64,000 bases of DNA from Graphiopsis chlorocephala (Eukaryota; Ascomycota; Dothideomycetes; Cladosporiales; Cladosporiaceae), in the NCBI GenBank assembly GCA_022828445.1, contig JAIZZJ010000013.1, forward strand, positions 992,001 through 1,056,000, in the 5' to 3' direction. The notes beneath the pieces were generated by a model. The model was not told the origin of the DNA. It saw only the letters and a program-made list of their open reading frames with translations, and made no database searches. Shown in pieces: positions 18,741 through 30,868 of the stretch (position 1 is the stretch's first letter; every line of letters begins with the position of its first letter). The position numbers were made by a program, and so were the translations under genes.

Positions 18741-19967
18741 TGTGGGTGGTGGAAAGGGGATGCTGGGACGGATGGAGAGGTGATGTTTGGAAGGGGTAGG
18801 GGGGAGGAAGAAGTCTTTGATGGCGCCGAGGATGAGGAGGAGGGTGGAGGACTGGTGAGGGTTAGATGGTGAGTTTTGATCGCTCAAGACTGTAGTCGAT
18901 GAGACACACTTCTGGACAATGAGCCTTGCTGCTGAAGAAACTAGGTATAAAAAGGTGGTGATTCAGCTACATGCGGCGGTCGAAGAAGACGAAGGGCCCA
19001 GTAGTTACAGTACGGACGTGGTCAGAAGAAACGCTAGACCCACCATTGGAACGCGCGTGTTGGGCAAAAACCGTCCCCGAACTAGTTATGTTCCACCTTT
19101 GGAGTGCCTAAGCCACGGGGCAAGGGAGAGGATACGATGGCAAGCCTGCCGTGCCTGTGAAGGGAGATGCTTAAGCTCGGCCTACGTCTTGGGTGGAGAT
19201 GCGAGTGGAAGTGGGCAAGTGTGCGGGGCGAGGTCACGGGATGTGAGACGGCAGTGGTTGGCTGATGTTGGTTGATTGGATTTGAGTAGTATTTTCATAG
19301 ACGCCACTGTAATCCTCTTGAAAAGGCCACACGGATAGCTCTTCTTGCGCAGATTGGACTCTATGGTCGTGGTGGTGCAGCGAAACGAACAGCAAGTGCC
19401 AGATCATCTCAGCAAGATATGTCGGAAGTCGGAAGTCGGCAGCGATCAATTGATATCAAGTGGGCCCCAGCCATGTAATGCACCGTAGGGCTTTCTAAGC
19501 AACGGCAGAGCTCGTGAACACGGAAAACAGGAGGAAATCATGGTAAGAATATTGTACAGTCTTGCCCTTTTTGTTACCCGCGAGTTAGATCGCCTCTTTC
19601 CCTCGTCTCGAGCACCATATCTACAACTCTACAGGATTTTCTTTTCCTACTCACACAGATCGATAAGAAGCCGTCACCCAGCGCTTTGGTACCTATATCT
19701 GTCCCCGTCTGCAAAAGATCTCACTTTTCCTTCAGCACTCACTTGTACAAAGCCCGGAGCTTATTCACATCCCCACAGGCGCTGGGCGGCGCGCTGCTTC
19801 ATACTTTTGGTGGACGTCAGAATGCCGTGGCAAGGTGACGGCGCAGCTATTGATACCATATCGTTGACAAGCCGGGCTTGGTGCGCTGGGCAGTCCGGCA
19901 TGTTTGTCGTTCATGGGTGTGGGGCGTTTGGGCCCTTTTTCATCTGGTTCAAGGATGCGACATTCTT
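18741..19967. other. Intergenic region
   Basis: 1.2 kb between the dioxygenase start and the UBP3-like stop. A plus-strand open frame (19540-20094) runs antisense into UBP3 and shows no family motif. A short GTCGGAA tandem lies near 19422-19440. No gene supported. Confidence 0.4.
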
Positions 19968-22799
19968 TCACGAACGAATGCGCTCGTACAGCAGGATGTA
20001 CGCGACCTTGTTGTCCTTCACTCCCTCGCGACGCGCGGTCGGAGTTCTCTTGCCGGCAGTGCTGGTTGGCGTGGCGGTGCCGTTGCTCTGCTGAGTGGCA
20101 GCCAGCTTCTTGGCGGAATTCGCAGCGCTGCCGTTGACCTCAGACCACGGCTTCTCCTCCTGCTCGGGTTCGTCATCCAAACCTTCGTACATGTTGCGTT
20201 GTTTTTGAAGATCGGAATCATTCTTGTGTTGCTCGAGAGCCCTGGCGAGAACCTTGGGATCCTCTTCGGCGCCACCTTCGGCAACATCTTGCGGGCGCAC
20301 GCGCCTGATAATAGTGTCGTCCATGCGGACCCATTCGTTAGAGTCTTGGCGTAGGACGTCGACAGTGTAGTGACCACCAGCGGCAGACTTACCGTGGTGG
20401 TAGACGACGGAAATGAGGCGGTATTTAGGGAGACCGCCTTTGACAGCCAGGCCGCTCCGCTTCGAGGGCGGCAAGACGTCTTTGGGAATTTCAAGCTCAA
20501 GGGGATAGCCAACCTTCTTCCAGATCTTCTGGGTGCCGCCAAGAGCATTTTCGTATTGGAAGCGCTTGAGATGAAGAATGAGGACCGGTGGCAGAGTATC
20601 GATGAACACCTGCTTCTTGGCAGTGACGTTTCCACGGCCGCCGAAGTCGCCAGTGAGCGCTTCAGTGTGAGTCAACCCCTTGAGAGCGTCGACAATGTTG
20701 TTGACCTGGGGCGAGCCGATGTCGAGCTGCAAAGGCTTGTAGGGTTCAAGAGTGACGGAATCTTTCTGTCCAGGCACGCGAAGCTCAGAGCGCAGGTGGC
20801 CACCGAAGATCTTGGTAATGGGCGATGGAATGTCCTCCTGACCGGCAGTCCTCGTGACGGCAGACTTTTGCTTGGGGCCAACCTCGAGCCAACCATTGGC
20901 ATCTTCGGTCTCACCGTTCTGCGCGTCGGCCTGCGCTTTATCGTTGGCCTGGTTCTGAATCACACTGACGCACTCGTCGTGCAGACCCTCAAGGAGGAAG
21001 CCAAGGAACTCTTCAGCATCCTGTTGATGTCCACGCCTCATGCCTTGGAAGCGCGGTAGTGCGCGGATTGCTTCGTAGACGTAGTCGGGCGTGATAGGAT
21101 CACCATATTGCTCGAATTGCTCCTGCCTGAGCACTTTCCTGAGCTTCTCAGCGGTCTCACCATTGGCCAGAACCTTGAATTCTCTCATAAACATAATCAT
21201 GACATCCACTAAGGGAGTGTCGCTCTTCATTGATTGGACAGTGCGTTGGCGGACCTGGTCGAGGAAGTCGTAGAAGGGAGTGCAGAACACAAGGACTTGA
21301 AGAATCTACAGAGGCGTTAGCGTCATCTCAAAGTGTATAATACACCCTGCTTACTGAGTTCATGTAGCACATGTTTCCAGGATTCACCAGTCCTCTAGGC
21401 TCGAGGAAAGAGAGGTTGTCGTTAGTCACAGTGTGCTGCCTCAGTGCTTCCGCCAGAGGAGCGCTCTTCGGCACGCTGTGTGTACCATTTGGAGCAGCTG
21501 TGCCGTTCGTTTGTGCCGCAGATGCAGTCTTGGCCTCTTTGGTGCGAACCAAATCAGCCCAAGACTTCGGAGCAGCTGGCTTGGGTGGCGATGTAGGAGC
21601 TTCGGCTGGCGCGGTTTCGGTGGTACCGCTAGCAGCTGCTGTCTCTGCTTGGACGGGGATAGTTTCGGCTGCCGCAACTGGCGGCTGCTGTGTCGGCTTT
21701 TCCGCAGGCGTAGGTGTACCCTTCGCTTTCGGCAGTCCACCAATATTGGGCACGGCAATCGCAGTTCGTGTATCCTTGCGCGCGTGTTGCTGTGCAGGAG
21801 CACCGGATGGCTTAGGCAAGGACGTGGCAGCCTGGGCTGGGGTAGTCGGAGTAGAAACCTGCGTGAAGTCGCTCTCCGAAGGTGCCTGAGATGTAGCCGG
21901 AGTCTCGCGTGCCGATGTCGCTGCCACAGTGGATGTCTCTGATACCGGCTCTTCTGCTTTTACACTCGCAGGCTTCTCGGGAGACGCCTCGGACTGCTGT
22001 ACCTCGTTTGAGGCATTCGAAAGGTAAGGTAGGGCGACGGTATCGTTGGACTTGGTCAGGTTCTGACGCTTCCTCCGTGCGTTTGCGCGGCGCGGGAAGG
22101 CAGATGGGGAAGCATCGGGCGAGTACCAGGGAAGCTGCGGATTCCAAATCAGTACGAGGCTGCTAAAAGAGCATGTGAGATTTTACTTACACTAGGATAG
22201 TAGGGTGTGCGAGTCTCAGGTGGCAGCAAGAGCACATTCGTGACAGTAGATTGGCGTCTAGACGGGGCAGACGGTGTATCAGACATGGACACAGATCGGG
22301 TGTCCTCGCGAGGCGGCAGCTGTTGTACTTGTTCGAACGGCGTCTCCTCACGCTTGGGTGGCGTAGGCGCGGGCGATGGCAGACCGTTCGTGTTGTGCGT
22401 GTATGTGGACATGTGCTGAGGGACCGGACGAGGCGAATTGGCGGCTACCTGGGCGTGCTGCTGCGGGTGCAGGGGCGCCTGTCTAGGAGTTGTGCCAACT
22501 GGCTGAGAAGAAACGACGAGTGGCGAGCGAGGCGGGTAGGCAGGCACATGCTGCTGCGGCATGGGCGGGACGTGGGCATACGGGTTGTATTGCTGATGAG
22601 GATATTGCTGCCAGCGCGGATACTGCTGAGGGTGCTGCTGGGGATAGAAGGGCATCGGCGGGCCATGGTGGAAGGCATAGGGATTGATAGGCGATTGCGG
22701 TGGCGGTGCGTACATGTGGTTGTGGTACTGCTGCTGGCGACGCGATTGTTCGTGGTATGGGATCGGGTGGCCCGAGCCCATGTGGTGGTTATTGTTCAT
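19968..22799 (-). CDS. Ubiquitin carboxyl-terminal hydrolase, UBP3/USP10 type
   Basis: Exons 22799..22191, 22134..21355 and 21305..19968; introns 56 and 49 bp; 908 aa. The first about 460 residues are low-complexity: a Gln/Pro/His/Tyr-rich N-terminus (YPQQHPQQYPRWQQYPHQQY), then Ala/Pro/Thr-rich sequence. The USP catalytic domain starts at EPRGLVNPGNMCYMNS (Cys box, catalytic Cys in NMCYMNS) and continues with GHQQDAEEFLGFLLEGLHDE and the His box YHHGKSAAGGHYTVDVLR. The chain ends at YILLYERIRS. In yeast Ubp3 works with Bre5 in vesicle traffic, ribophagy and stress responses; USP10 is the animal relative. Assignment rests on the catalytic domain and long disordered N-terminus. Confidence 0.9.
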
Positions 22800-23995
22800 G
22801 GCGACGGCGGCGACGACTCAGGCGCAGGAGCGTGGAGCTCCCGCAGGCAGCGCTGGCGCTTAGCCCAGGGCGGCCGCTCGATTGGGAAGGATGTTGTGTG
22901 GCGACTCGATATCGACCAACATGGATGGAGTGTGGTGTGCGCGCGATGGGAGGAAGGCGCGGCCGGTGCTGGTCGTCCTGAGGCGGCGATGCCTGCTCTG
23001 ACGAGTGAGTCTCTGCGGCTCGCTCGTGTGTCTGGCTGGCTGCCTCTGCGCGCGCCCGTTTGTCAGCAGTGCCGAATGCTGTTACCGCTGGCTCCGCGTG
23101 CGCAGGGGGCGATGAAGTCGTCTTTCGGCGACGACAAGAGTTGTCGAAGTGGGCGAGGTGCGTGGGTGGTTGAGCGTTGGTTAATTCGATTACTAGATCG
23201 CGTGCACGTTGGCGAAGCTCGTCGAACAACTTTTGGCTTGCGGCCCGCAGTCAATCAACGCCCGCGCCCATATCAAGACGTCACACGAGCCACCTCATTG
23301 AATGTCGACGTGAGTGGCAGTTACTGCAGCTATGAGCATACATACGTGTGATACAACGCCAATGCTTTGTAGTCCTTCACTTGTCTCGATCAATGATGAT
23401 CTGCCATGATATAATGCTGTTTGCTCAGTAGGGAATCATAAATGTGGGTCGTCAATGTTTAGGAAGATGGTCAAGCAACATTGCACATGGCTATGAACGG
23501 CAAACCAACTGTGTGTGCCATTGACACGCAGCAATGTGTGGGTATTATAGAGTTGATTCAGAGAAAAATCAGAGTAAGGCTTCCATCTGATCATCTCAAG
23601 CAACTGAGTCATTCCAATACCAAACGCAAACTCTCAGCTTCCATCTCACAAATTTTGTCGACGATCTGTAGTCGGCAGTGGCCGGATTTTCCGTTTTGAT
23701 TTCAAGAACTGTTGCACCCGTCTTGGTTCGGAGAAGCGCCCATAAGAAGAACGATGCAGAAAAAGCTACGCTCACATGTTCTCAGTCTCCAATTTCATTG
23801 CTCGTCAACCGAATCGGACAGCACATGAGCAAAAGTACCCCAGCAGCACGCCAACTCGTGCGATGAAGTTTTCTGAGTGATGGGCCGCATCCCAGCTAGG
23901 AATATGCTGCGCCATCCTGCAAGAAAAAGCATGTACGTTCGTTCACGCGCAATATTCAGCCAAAACTGCAATATGCACAAACAGGCACTGCAGCA
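22800..23995. other. Intergenic region
   Basis: 1.2 kb: promoter/5' leader of the UBP3-like gene and 3' region of the next minus-strand gene. Long overlapping open frames exist on both strands (for example 22251-23351 plus) but they are Arg/Gly/Trp-rich antisense shadows without motifs. Confidence 0.4.
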
Positions 23996-25251
23996 TCATG
24001 ACCTCCTGGTTCGCTTCGTCTTCCAGCCATGGACTTCGACGTTACCAAAGTCCTTTTGCTTAGGCACCCGGCTAGATCTTCTGGTACCAGCAGCTGCCCC
24101 GTCGATCGCGGCTTCGACGAGAAAAGCTATAGCACGTTCAGCCAGATCAATGGTCGCTTCTGTGTTTTGGCTGTCACTGGCTGGCGTCTGAATTTGAATC
24201 TGCACGGGTGTCTCGTCTTCGTCGTCGGAATCGCTGTTGAGACAGCCGTTTTTGAATTGGTCGAGAATATTAGCTGGCTTGTCGCTTGAGGGCTTGGTAA
24301 AAGCAGCTGACCTGCGGCAGGAAGGCTTACTGCTCTTTGCCGTGGGAAGTGGACTGTCCTTGTTGGCGGCGGCAATATCCTTGGCATGCTTGCCCAGCAA
24401 CTTTTTCCGCAAAGTGGCGTTGGCAGCGAGAATATCTTCTGAACCCGAGTCAGAGGGGGAAGAGTCCGCTCTCTGGGCGCTGAGGTTGAATCTGACTCGT
24501 TTGGCCATCTGCGCGTTCTGATCTTCATTGACGGGCTGGACAGTCGCAGCAGGCGGCGTGATGCGGACGAATGGAGAAGGTTCCCTCTCTGTGACTGAGC
24601 TCCTCGTCGAGGGGACGTCCTCCAGGCCGTTTCTCAGTGACGGCACAGCCCCAGCGTTGCTCTCATCCAGTACCGGTGATGTGGTTCTGCCGATGGGGGG
24701 CTGCAAAGGTTGTGTTCCTGGGCGCGGTTCGACCCCTGCGACCGAGTTGACTGGAGGAACCACATTCTCGTCAAAGCTTTTCAGAGAGCGGTCTGGTGAG
24801 AAGACCATGAGGTCGGGAGTTTGCGGTGAAGCAGATGCATGCATGCCGGCGGCAGCGCGGTCGACAATAGTTCTGTTTTACGATCAGTTCTGTAGAAAAT
24901 AAAAAGCAAGGTCTAGCATGCTCATACTTGAGATCGTCTAGCCGATGCGAGAGTGATCTGGCAAATGTTAGCCTAGCCCAGTAGCAAACGTATGGTGTCA
25001 ACATACTGGAGCTCTTCTTTCGTAACCAAGCGCTCTTGCTGATCTTGTAAGGCGAGGATACTTGAGTCGGCCCGGCCGAGAAGCGCGTACAGCTTTTTCT
25101 TCTTCGCTTCGAAGTGCTCGTACCCTGTCTGGTACTCTTTGCGGTCGCCGTTCTGGATCTCCTTCAAACCTTGGATGTCTTCGCGCAAGGCGGCGTTCGC
25201 TCGTTCTTGCTCAGCGAGCTTGAGCTCGAGTTGCTCAATGCGACGCTCCAT
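23996..25251 (-). CDS. Coiled-coil protein with basic C-terminus, function unknown
   Basis: Exons 25251..25007, 24957..24928 (30 nt) and 24872..23996; introns 49 and 55 bp; 383 aa. The N-terminal about 90 residues form a coiled coil (MERRIEQLELKLAEQERANA, YEHFEAKKKKLYALLGRADS). The middle is Ser/Pro/Thr-rich with KRVRFNLSAQRADSSPSDSG and an acidic patch SDSDDEDETP. The C-terminus is basic (GTRRSSRVPKQKDFGN then KTKRTRRS). N-terminal coiled coil plus a terminal RRSSR-type basic motif is faintly like shugoshins, but the resemblance is too weak to name it. Probably nuclear. The family is not recognised. Confidence 0.7.
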
Positions 25252-25682
25252 GTCGCGGCTTAAGATGCGATGAGTGGCGGTTCGGTGTTCGTGGTGACCG
25301 TGGCGTTTTATTTGTGTTAGCTGACTGACTTCCTAGACCCGAGCCTGAGTCGCGAGCATCTACTAGTGATAATTGAGATATGGCTGTATGAAGTGGAAGA
25401 AAGGTTGCTGGTCACGCGAAGCAAAGGTTTGGGAAGGCGCGAGTGGGTGGGTGTGTTTACAAACACGAGTGAAGCTTGTGGGTGAAGCTCGTGAAGCTTG
25501 TCAAAGCGAGCGATATTGGTTTAAAAGCGCCTCGCAATTGAGCTACCACATCAAATGCAAGCAAGCTCCCTCGATTCATTCCCAATCCTCGTAATATTTT
25601 ACATGCGGCTCTGCGAGCTTGTTGCTCAGCAGGCTTGAGTGCTCTTGTACAATGTCCTCTGACCTCCCTTAGAACCCTACTT
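25252..25682. other. Intergenic region
   Basis: 431 bp: promoter of the coiled-coil gene and 3' UTR of MGR2. Nothing else seen. Confidence 0.35.
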
Positions 25683-26208
25683 CTACTCTTCCCGAGCCTG
25701 CTTCATCCTCTGCGCCCACTGCTTCTTCATGATGACTGGGGGACCGTGGTTGGCGTGTGCCTTGGCGAAAGCTGCAGTCATGATGGGTGAGCTTTCGGTG
25801 CGGATTGTTGTGCCGATGGACATGAAGAATCTATGAATACGTTAATATGAATGCGCAAAGATCTTGACAATTTTCCCTCTAGCATACCCAAAGGTGGCAG
25901 CAGAGCCCACCATGTACTGGCCCAGAGTCCTCATCATGCCGTTAGGGCCGGGACCGAAGCGGATGATGTTGGTCGCGCCAAAGATGAAGCCAATGACCAG
26001 GCCGACAGCTAGAGTTGTTGTTAGTAAACAGGATATCTTTGCATCGCATTCAGCAAGACGTACTGCCGCCCATCATGCCACCCATCTTCACTGTCGAGGT
26101 GTTAGCTACTACTGCATGCGCCTGTTCTCGCATCTAAGCAGGCATACTCTTGTCAAAGGTGGACTGGCCGCCAGCACCACCACCGGGAACAGCTGCAACG
26201 GGAGGCAT
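25683..26208 (-). CDS. mgr2: MGR2/ROMO1-family mitochondrial inner-membrane protein
   Basis: Four exons: 26208..26148, 26090..26064 (27 nt), 26008..25888 and 25830..25683; introns 57, 55 and 57 bp; 118 aa. The gene is invisible as one long frame. The product reads MPPVAAVPGGGAGGQSTFDK, MKMGGMMGG, TVGLVIGFIFGATNIIRFGP, MRTLGQYMVGSAATFGFFMS and IGTTIRTE, the full Romo1/Mgr2 signature with two Gly-rich membrane helices. In yeast Mgr2 is a subunit of the TIM23 translocase and controls lateral release of preproteins; ROMO1 is the animal counterpart. The roughly 35-residue C-terminal tail after RTE (about residues 84-118) is longer than in animals but common in fungi. Confidence 0.92.
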
Positions 26209-27083
26209 CGCGAAGAAATGACTAGGAGTTGTATGTGGTATTAACTAAGGTATGTGATCCTCACCAGGCCTGAACGCGCCTCACAGCAGTACTCTCTGGC
26301 CGGCTGCGAAGTGAAGCTTTGGCCGTTTGGGTTTGGCAGCGGGGGATGTTGCGGCTAAGAAAAGCATGGAGGCGTGAGCAGGAGCAGGCGCTGGGCGAGC
26401 AGATCAAAGACTAGCCAACTCCTGTTACGTGGGATATTTTCCCTCTCGCACACAAACCTGACAACTGCTACGGGCTCTATTATTTATTTATCCATCACAC
26501 TCACGCAGCACTCCAATGCAGTGACGCCGTTGCCACCGCTGGTGGTGTAGCCGCCGCCCAGTTATTAAGCGACTTTGAGCACCAAGCACTCTCTCTCCCT
26601 CTGCTGCCGCTGGCCTGCCCGTGCATGCATCGCTGCCAGCCTTGTCCGCTCCTGAAGACTGCTGGAAGCCACCGCTCACTGACCTGCCCTGCCATCCTCC
26701 TCCGGGCCATCGTGTTCTCACACCGACATACCCTCATCGCACCACCCTGCAATACATCACCACCCCCTCCATCCCGACGTCTCCCTGCGACACACTCCAC
26801 GCCGCCCCGTCACAGCGCACGCATCACCTCACAGCGCCTCCTCGGCGGCCCGTCCACACCTCCGCCGCAACACGTGATCCGTGCCCACAACTGGACAACG
26901 GCACCTCGCAGTGCGCGCTCGCGCAGGGAACCTAGGAGTACGCGCTTGTCACATGCAGGCAGCCCGACATTGCTCAGTTGCAGTCCTCCTTAGTCCTGCC
27001 TCCCTGGACAAAGCCCGCTGCGGCACCACCGCTCGAACAAGACACGCGCCGGCACAACAACAATTGTCTCGCCATTGCCTCCC
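26209..27083. other. Divergent intergenic region MGR2 / FHA gene
   Basis: 875 bp of C-rich sequence containing both promoters and probably a long 5' leader of the FHA gene. No gene seen. Confidence 0.4.
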
Positions 27084-29370
27084 ATGACCGCGGTAGCTAC
27101 ACCCTTGTCATTCCAGCCCAGCACAACATGGAACGCTGCTGAAGACAATGGTCTCGCCGCCATGAACAACGACGAAGGCACCAAGATGTTCGCTTCTGGC
27201 CCGCGTAAGACCGCACAGCGACAAAACTCGTCCTCCTCGCTCGCCTCCACCAACTCATCCACATCCACCATTTCCGCTTCTTCGGCGCAGACCAACGGTA
27301 CTAGCGTTACTTCGGGAGAGTCAGGGAGCTGGGCGGTGCGAAAGAAGCCTGCACGGGGACTCTGGCCTCCTGGTAAAGCTGAACCTGCGACCGGCATTTC
27401 CACTGCTAGACCACAGGCCGTCAGCTCTGCGACCTCTGGCGCCTCAGCATCTTCTGCGATATCTGCATTACACGCACCAATGTTGCCCTCGCAGCAAATG
27501 ACCAATGGCACAGCGCAGGCCAATGGCTCAATAAGAAATCAGCAGCAGGCCGAGCCGGCTGCAATACTACACCTGCTACCCATCAACGGTACCTTCGACC
27601 GCAAGACCATCACTGTGCCCTACTACCCTGATGTGCTACGGATTGGTAGACAGACCAACCAAAAGACCGTCCCTACCGCCCTGAACGGTTATTTCGACTC
27701 CAAGGTACTTTCTAGACAACACGCCGAAATTTACGCCGACCGACAAGGACGCATCTTCATCAAAGATGTCAAGAGTAGCAACGGCACATTCGTCAACGGC
27801 ATGCGATTAAGCCAGGAAAACAAAGAATCCGAACCAAGAGAGTTGAGAGAGCAAGACGTTCTCGAGCTGGGAATCGACATCGTGAGCGAGGACCAGAAGA
27901 CAGTCGTGCACCACAAGGTCGCTGCAAAGGTCGAGCATGCCGGTGTTTACGGTCAAGGCAATGATGTTCTCAACTTTGGTGAGCTCGATCCGAGTGCAGG
28001 TGGCAATATGATGGTGAATGGGCAAAACCTTAAGAGGACAGGGAGCCAAGGCAGCATGAACGGAAGAGGTCCGGCGAACATGAATGGTCAGGTTCCGATG
28101 CAAGGACAAGTTATGGGTCAGCCTGTGCATGTGCGCAACTGGCTCAACCCCATCACGACAGAGCACATTGTGAGGAAACTCAACGTAAGTGCCTGCTGAA
28201 CTGTATATCTAAGCCACAATGCTAACCTTACATCAGGCTGAGATGAAGCTGGCCATGCAACAATCACAAGATCTCGCTCGGGCACGCAAGTGCATAGAAG
28301 CAATGCTTGGAGGCGAAGGCAAGCCTTCCGAAAAAGAGCCTAAGAAGAACTCTGAGAAGTCACGACCATCACCGATCAAGAACAAGTCAGACCTCAAGGC
28401 TCAATTCTCGGACCCGCCAGCTCCACCACCACAAGCGCCGCTGCCAGAAAAGCCGGACGTAGCGAGGGCCCTCGCTGACCCGTTGATTCAACCACTTCTA
28501 AGACGGCCAGAGTCTACCCGCCCTTCTTCCGCGAACAGCTCTCCCACTAGGACAGATCATTCTGGAGATATCCTCAGATTATGTGAAGAACTTAAGCTGG
28601 CAAAAGGTGAGCTCAGCAGCCAAGCCGAACGCATGAAAGGCCTTGAAAGTCAGCTCGCATTTGAGCGTATGGCCAGAGAAAGTGCTGAGTCACGTGTCCT
28701 CCGATTTGAGAGCAGTGATCGGACAGAAGCTTCTTCGAATGCTGCTGAAGAAGAGGAGAAACATGATTCTCCTCAGTCCGATGATCAAAGTGCTGCTTCT
28801 GCCCCTCCTGATCTGCAAGTTCAGCTTGAGCGCCTTCAAAGCAGCATGGATGAAATGAAGCAACAAATGGAGGCATACAGAATGCGCGCAGAGACTGCTG
28901 AAGTTGAGCGCGACGAAGCGCGGAAAACTCTTGCAGAGCTGGTTGAGCAGAAGCGCGCTGACAACGCTGCTGCTGAAGCACGGTCTGCGTCGCGCTCACG
29001 TCGTGATTCATCACCCAAGGCGATGTCTCAAGGTCACAGCAAGTCTGAGCAGAACGGACACGCTGTGTCGCCGTCTCAAGCACCACCTCACAGCCCAACC
29101 GCCGTTGCCCTTCTGGAAAAGGCTGGCTTGGAGGGTGCGCAAATCATTACACCCGAACAAGCGCACATCCTACAGCAGTACCTCAACCAAGAGGTTCTAG
29201 GGTTGTCCAACTCAATTGAGGAGAGCAAGAGTGGCACTGTCACTATCGGCGCACCACATGAGAGCGCGTTGACATACCACGGACGACCACTGACAGGCGC
29301 AGCGCTTGTCGTTGTGCTTGGCGTTTGCTTGATGGGCTGGATGAACAATTGGCCCAGGCTAGAGCGATGA
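27084..29370 (+). CDS. FHA-domain tail-anchored protein, SLMAP/PRO45/FAR9-10 type (STRIPAK)
   Basis: Exons 27084..28184 and 28237..29370, one 52-bp intron; 744 aa. ATG 27084 is the first ATG of the frame. After a Ser/Thr-rich N-terminus the FHA domain (about 170-280) shows VLRIGRQTNQ, SKVLSRQHAEIYADRQG and IKDVKSSNGTFVNGMRL, the phosphothreonine-binding residues. Conserved VRNWLNPITTEHIVRKLN follows at the exon junction, then long coiled coils (about 480-640) and a single C-terminal membrane helix (TGAALVVVLGVCLMGWM) ending NNWPRLER. FHA, coiled coil and tail anchor is the architecture of SLMAP, Sordaria PRO45 and yeast Far9/Far10, subunits of the STRIPAK/FAR complex at the ER and nuclear envelope. 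In filamentous ascomycetes this complex controls sexual development and cell fusion. Confidence 0.9.
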
Positions 29371-30868
29371 TGACCCTTGCCATACGGGTCTGCTTGTTCA
29401 TGAATTCCGCGCTCTGCACGTTCATTTCACTTTCCGCCCACTCGAAAGGCGCTTGACGAACAACACATGCCAGGGCGAACGAACTCTTCACACCGCATCC
29501 ATTCGACCTTTTTCCGACCATGGCCCACGACGTTACCCAGCTGCCACTTTTTCTCCTCTCTTGGATACCATAATGTACGAATGAACGGTCTCCAAAACTC
29601 GGGCCCACACGACCCACGAAAGCGCAGTCCATTTACCTGGATGGCGGAACAACCAACCCACCTACACGCAGTCTCTTTTGTCCCGCCAACTATTTTCTTC
29701 TTCGTTTCGACATGTTGTACATAGGGAGCGGGGTCTTTGCCTCTTTTGTTGTCTTGTTTGATTTGGGACCAGGATGGGGAATGGAAACGGAATGGACATG
29801 GAAATGGAAATGGGGGAGGGTTGCATTTTCCATTCAGAAACAACTGGAATTGAGGGCATACTGGTTTTCTTCTTTTTATTCTACCTTCATTTCTGCTTGC
29901 TCTTCAGTTCTTGTTCCCGATACCTTGTCCCTCGAGAATGATGCATCTGATACGATCGTTCGATTTTGTCAAGTGGAAGGGAGATGGGGAGGGCGTCTTG
30001 ACGACGAGAAGCAGGTAGCACACGCAGGTGTATAAAGACGTGAACTTTTGCCTGAGAATTGTGGTTCAGTGTGTGTGTGACATGCTCAACAAACGTGGTC
30101 TCAACTCGTTCGAACATAACGTGACTGCTGCACATTCGAGGTGATACAGCACGTGCTCCCAAGTGCCTCGAACAAGGACCATACCGTGGCATGCGCACAT
30201 GTGGATGTGGATGTGGAGAGACCAGACAACACTGAGGCCTGGGCACTGCTGCATGATGTCAGGTGACCGTGCACACCAGCTAAACGCATTGCAGCTAGCC
30301 GTGAGCGGGGGCAGGTGTGGGGAGGCGAGTCCAAGCTCTCTCTCTCTCTCAGTCGTGGGAGTTGTCGAGAGGTACCTCCGTGTTTGTCTCTCTCTCTCCC
30401 ACGCTCGACCAGAGGTAAGCTTCAGACGCACGCAGACAGACACCTGACAGACCAACCGCTCTCTCCATCTACCTCGCTTGCGCCCAGCTGGCCATCCTCC
30501 AACGCACAGCCGCTCCAACACCAACCGCAGCCAAGCCGGACAATCACGTGCACCTGCCTGACCACCTGCCTGACCACCTGCCCGGAACGGACCTTCTTGC
30601 CCCGTCTTCCTGTACTGCACGCCCGCTCCTGCACTGCTTGCTCCTGCTGCACGCGGCGACCACGCAGCTCGCAGCCTGATCGAGCTACTGTACCCTGGTT
30701 GGCTCGCGCCTCTCAGAGCTTACGCCCACCTGAAGTAGCGCCGCTGTGATTCGCTCCTAGTGCTCCTCCAAGCAAACATATCCCCGTCGTCGACATTGGC
30801 ACGCCACAAACACTACACCTAGCTATCGTTCTTCCAACAGCACCGCATTCCCCATTGCTACTGCCGCC
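29371..30868. other. Intergenic region with low-complexity segments
   Basis: 1.5 kb between co-directional genes. It contains purine-rich GGAAAT-type repeats near 29785-29815 and CT-dinucleotide runs. Probably a 3' UTR plus promoter and long 5' leader of the NIPSNAP gene; no gene supported. Confidence 0.4.
30336..30399. repeat. CT microsatellites
   Basis: Two CT-dinucleotide runs at 30336-30350 and 30387-30399. Pyrimidine tracts are common in fungal promoters near transcription starts. Confidence 0.75.

Noticed and set aside
19540..20094. 184-aa plus-strand ATG frame
   Set aside because: It runs antisense into the UBP3 C-terminus, has no family signature and no splice support.
22251..23351. 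366-aa plus-strand frame
   Set aside because: Mostly the antisense shadow of the UBP3 N-terminal low-complexity region; Arg/Trp/Gly-rich with no motif.
24715..24745. GGTTCGACCCC resembling a tRNA T-loop
   Set aside because: Lies in the coding exon of the coiled-coil protein and lacks other tRNA arms.
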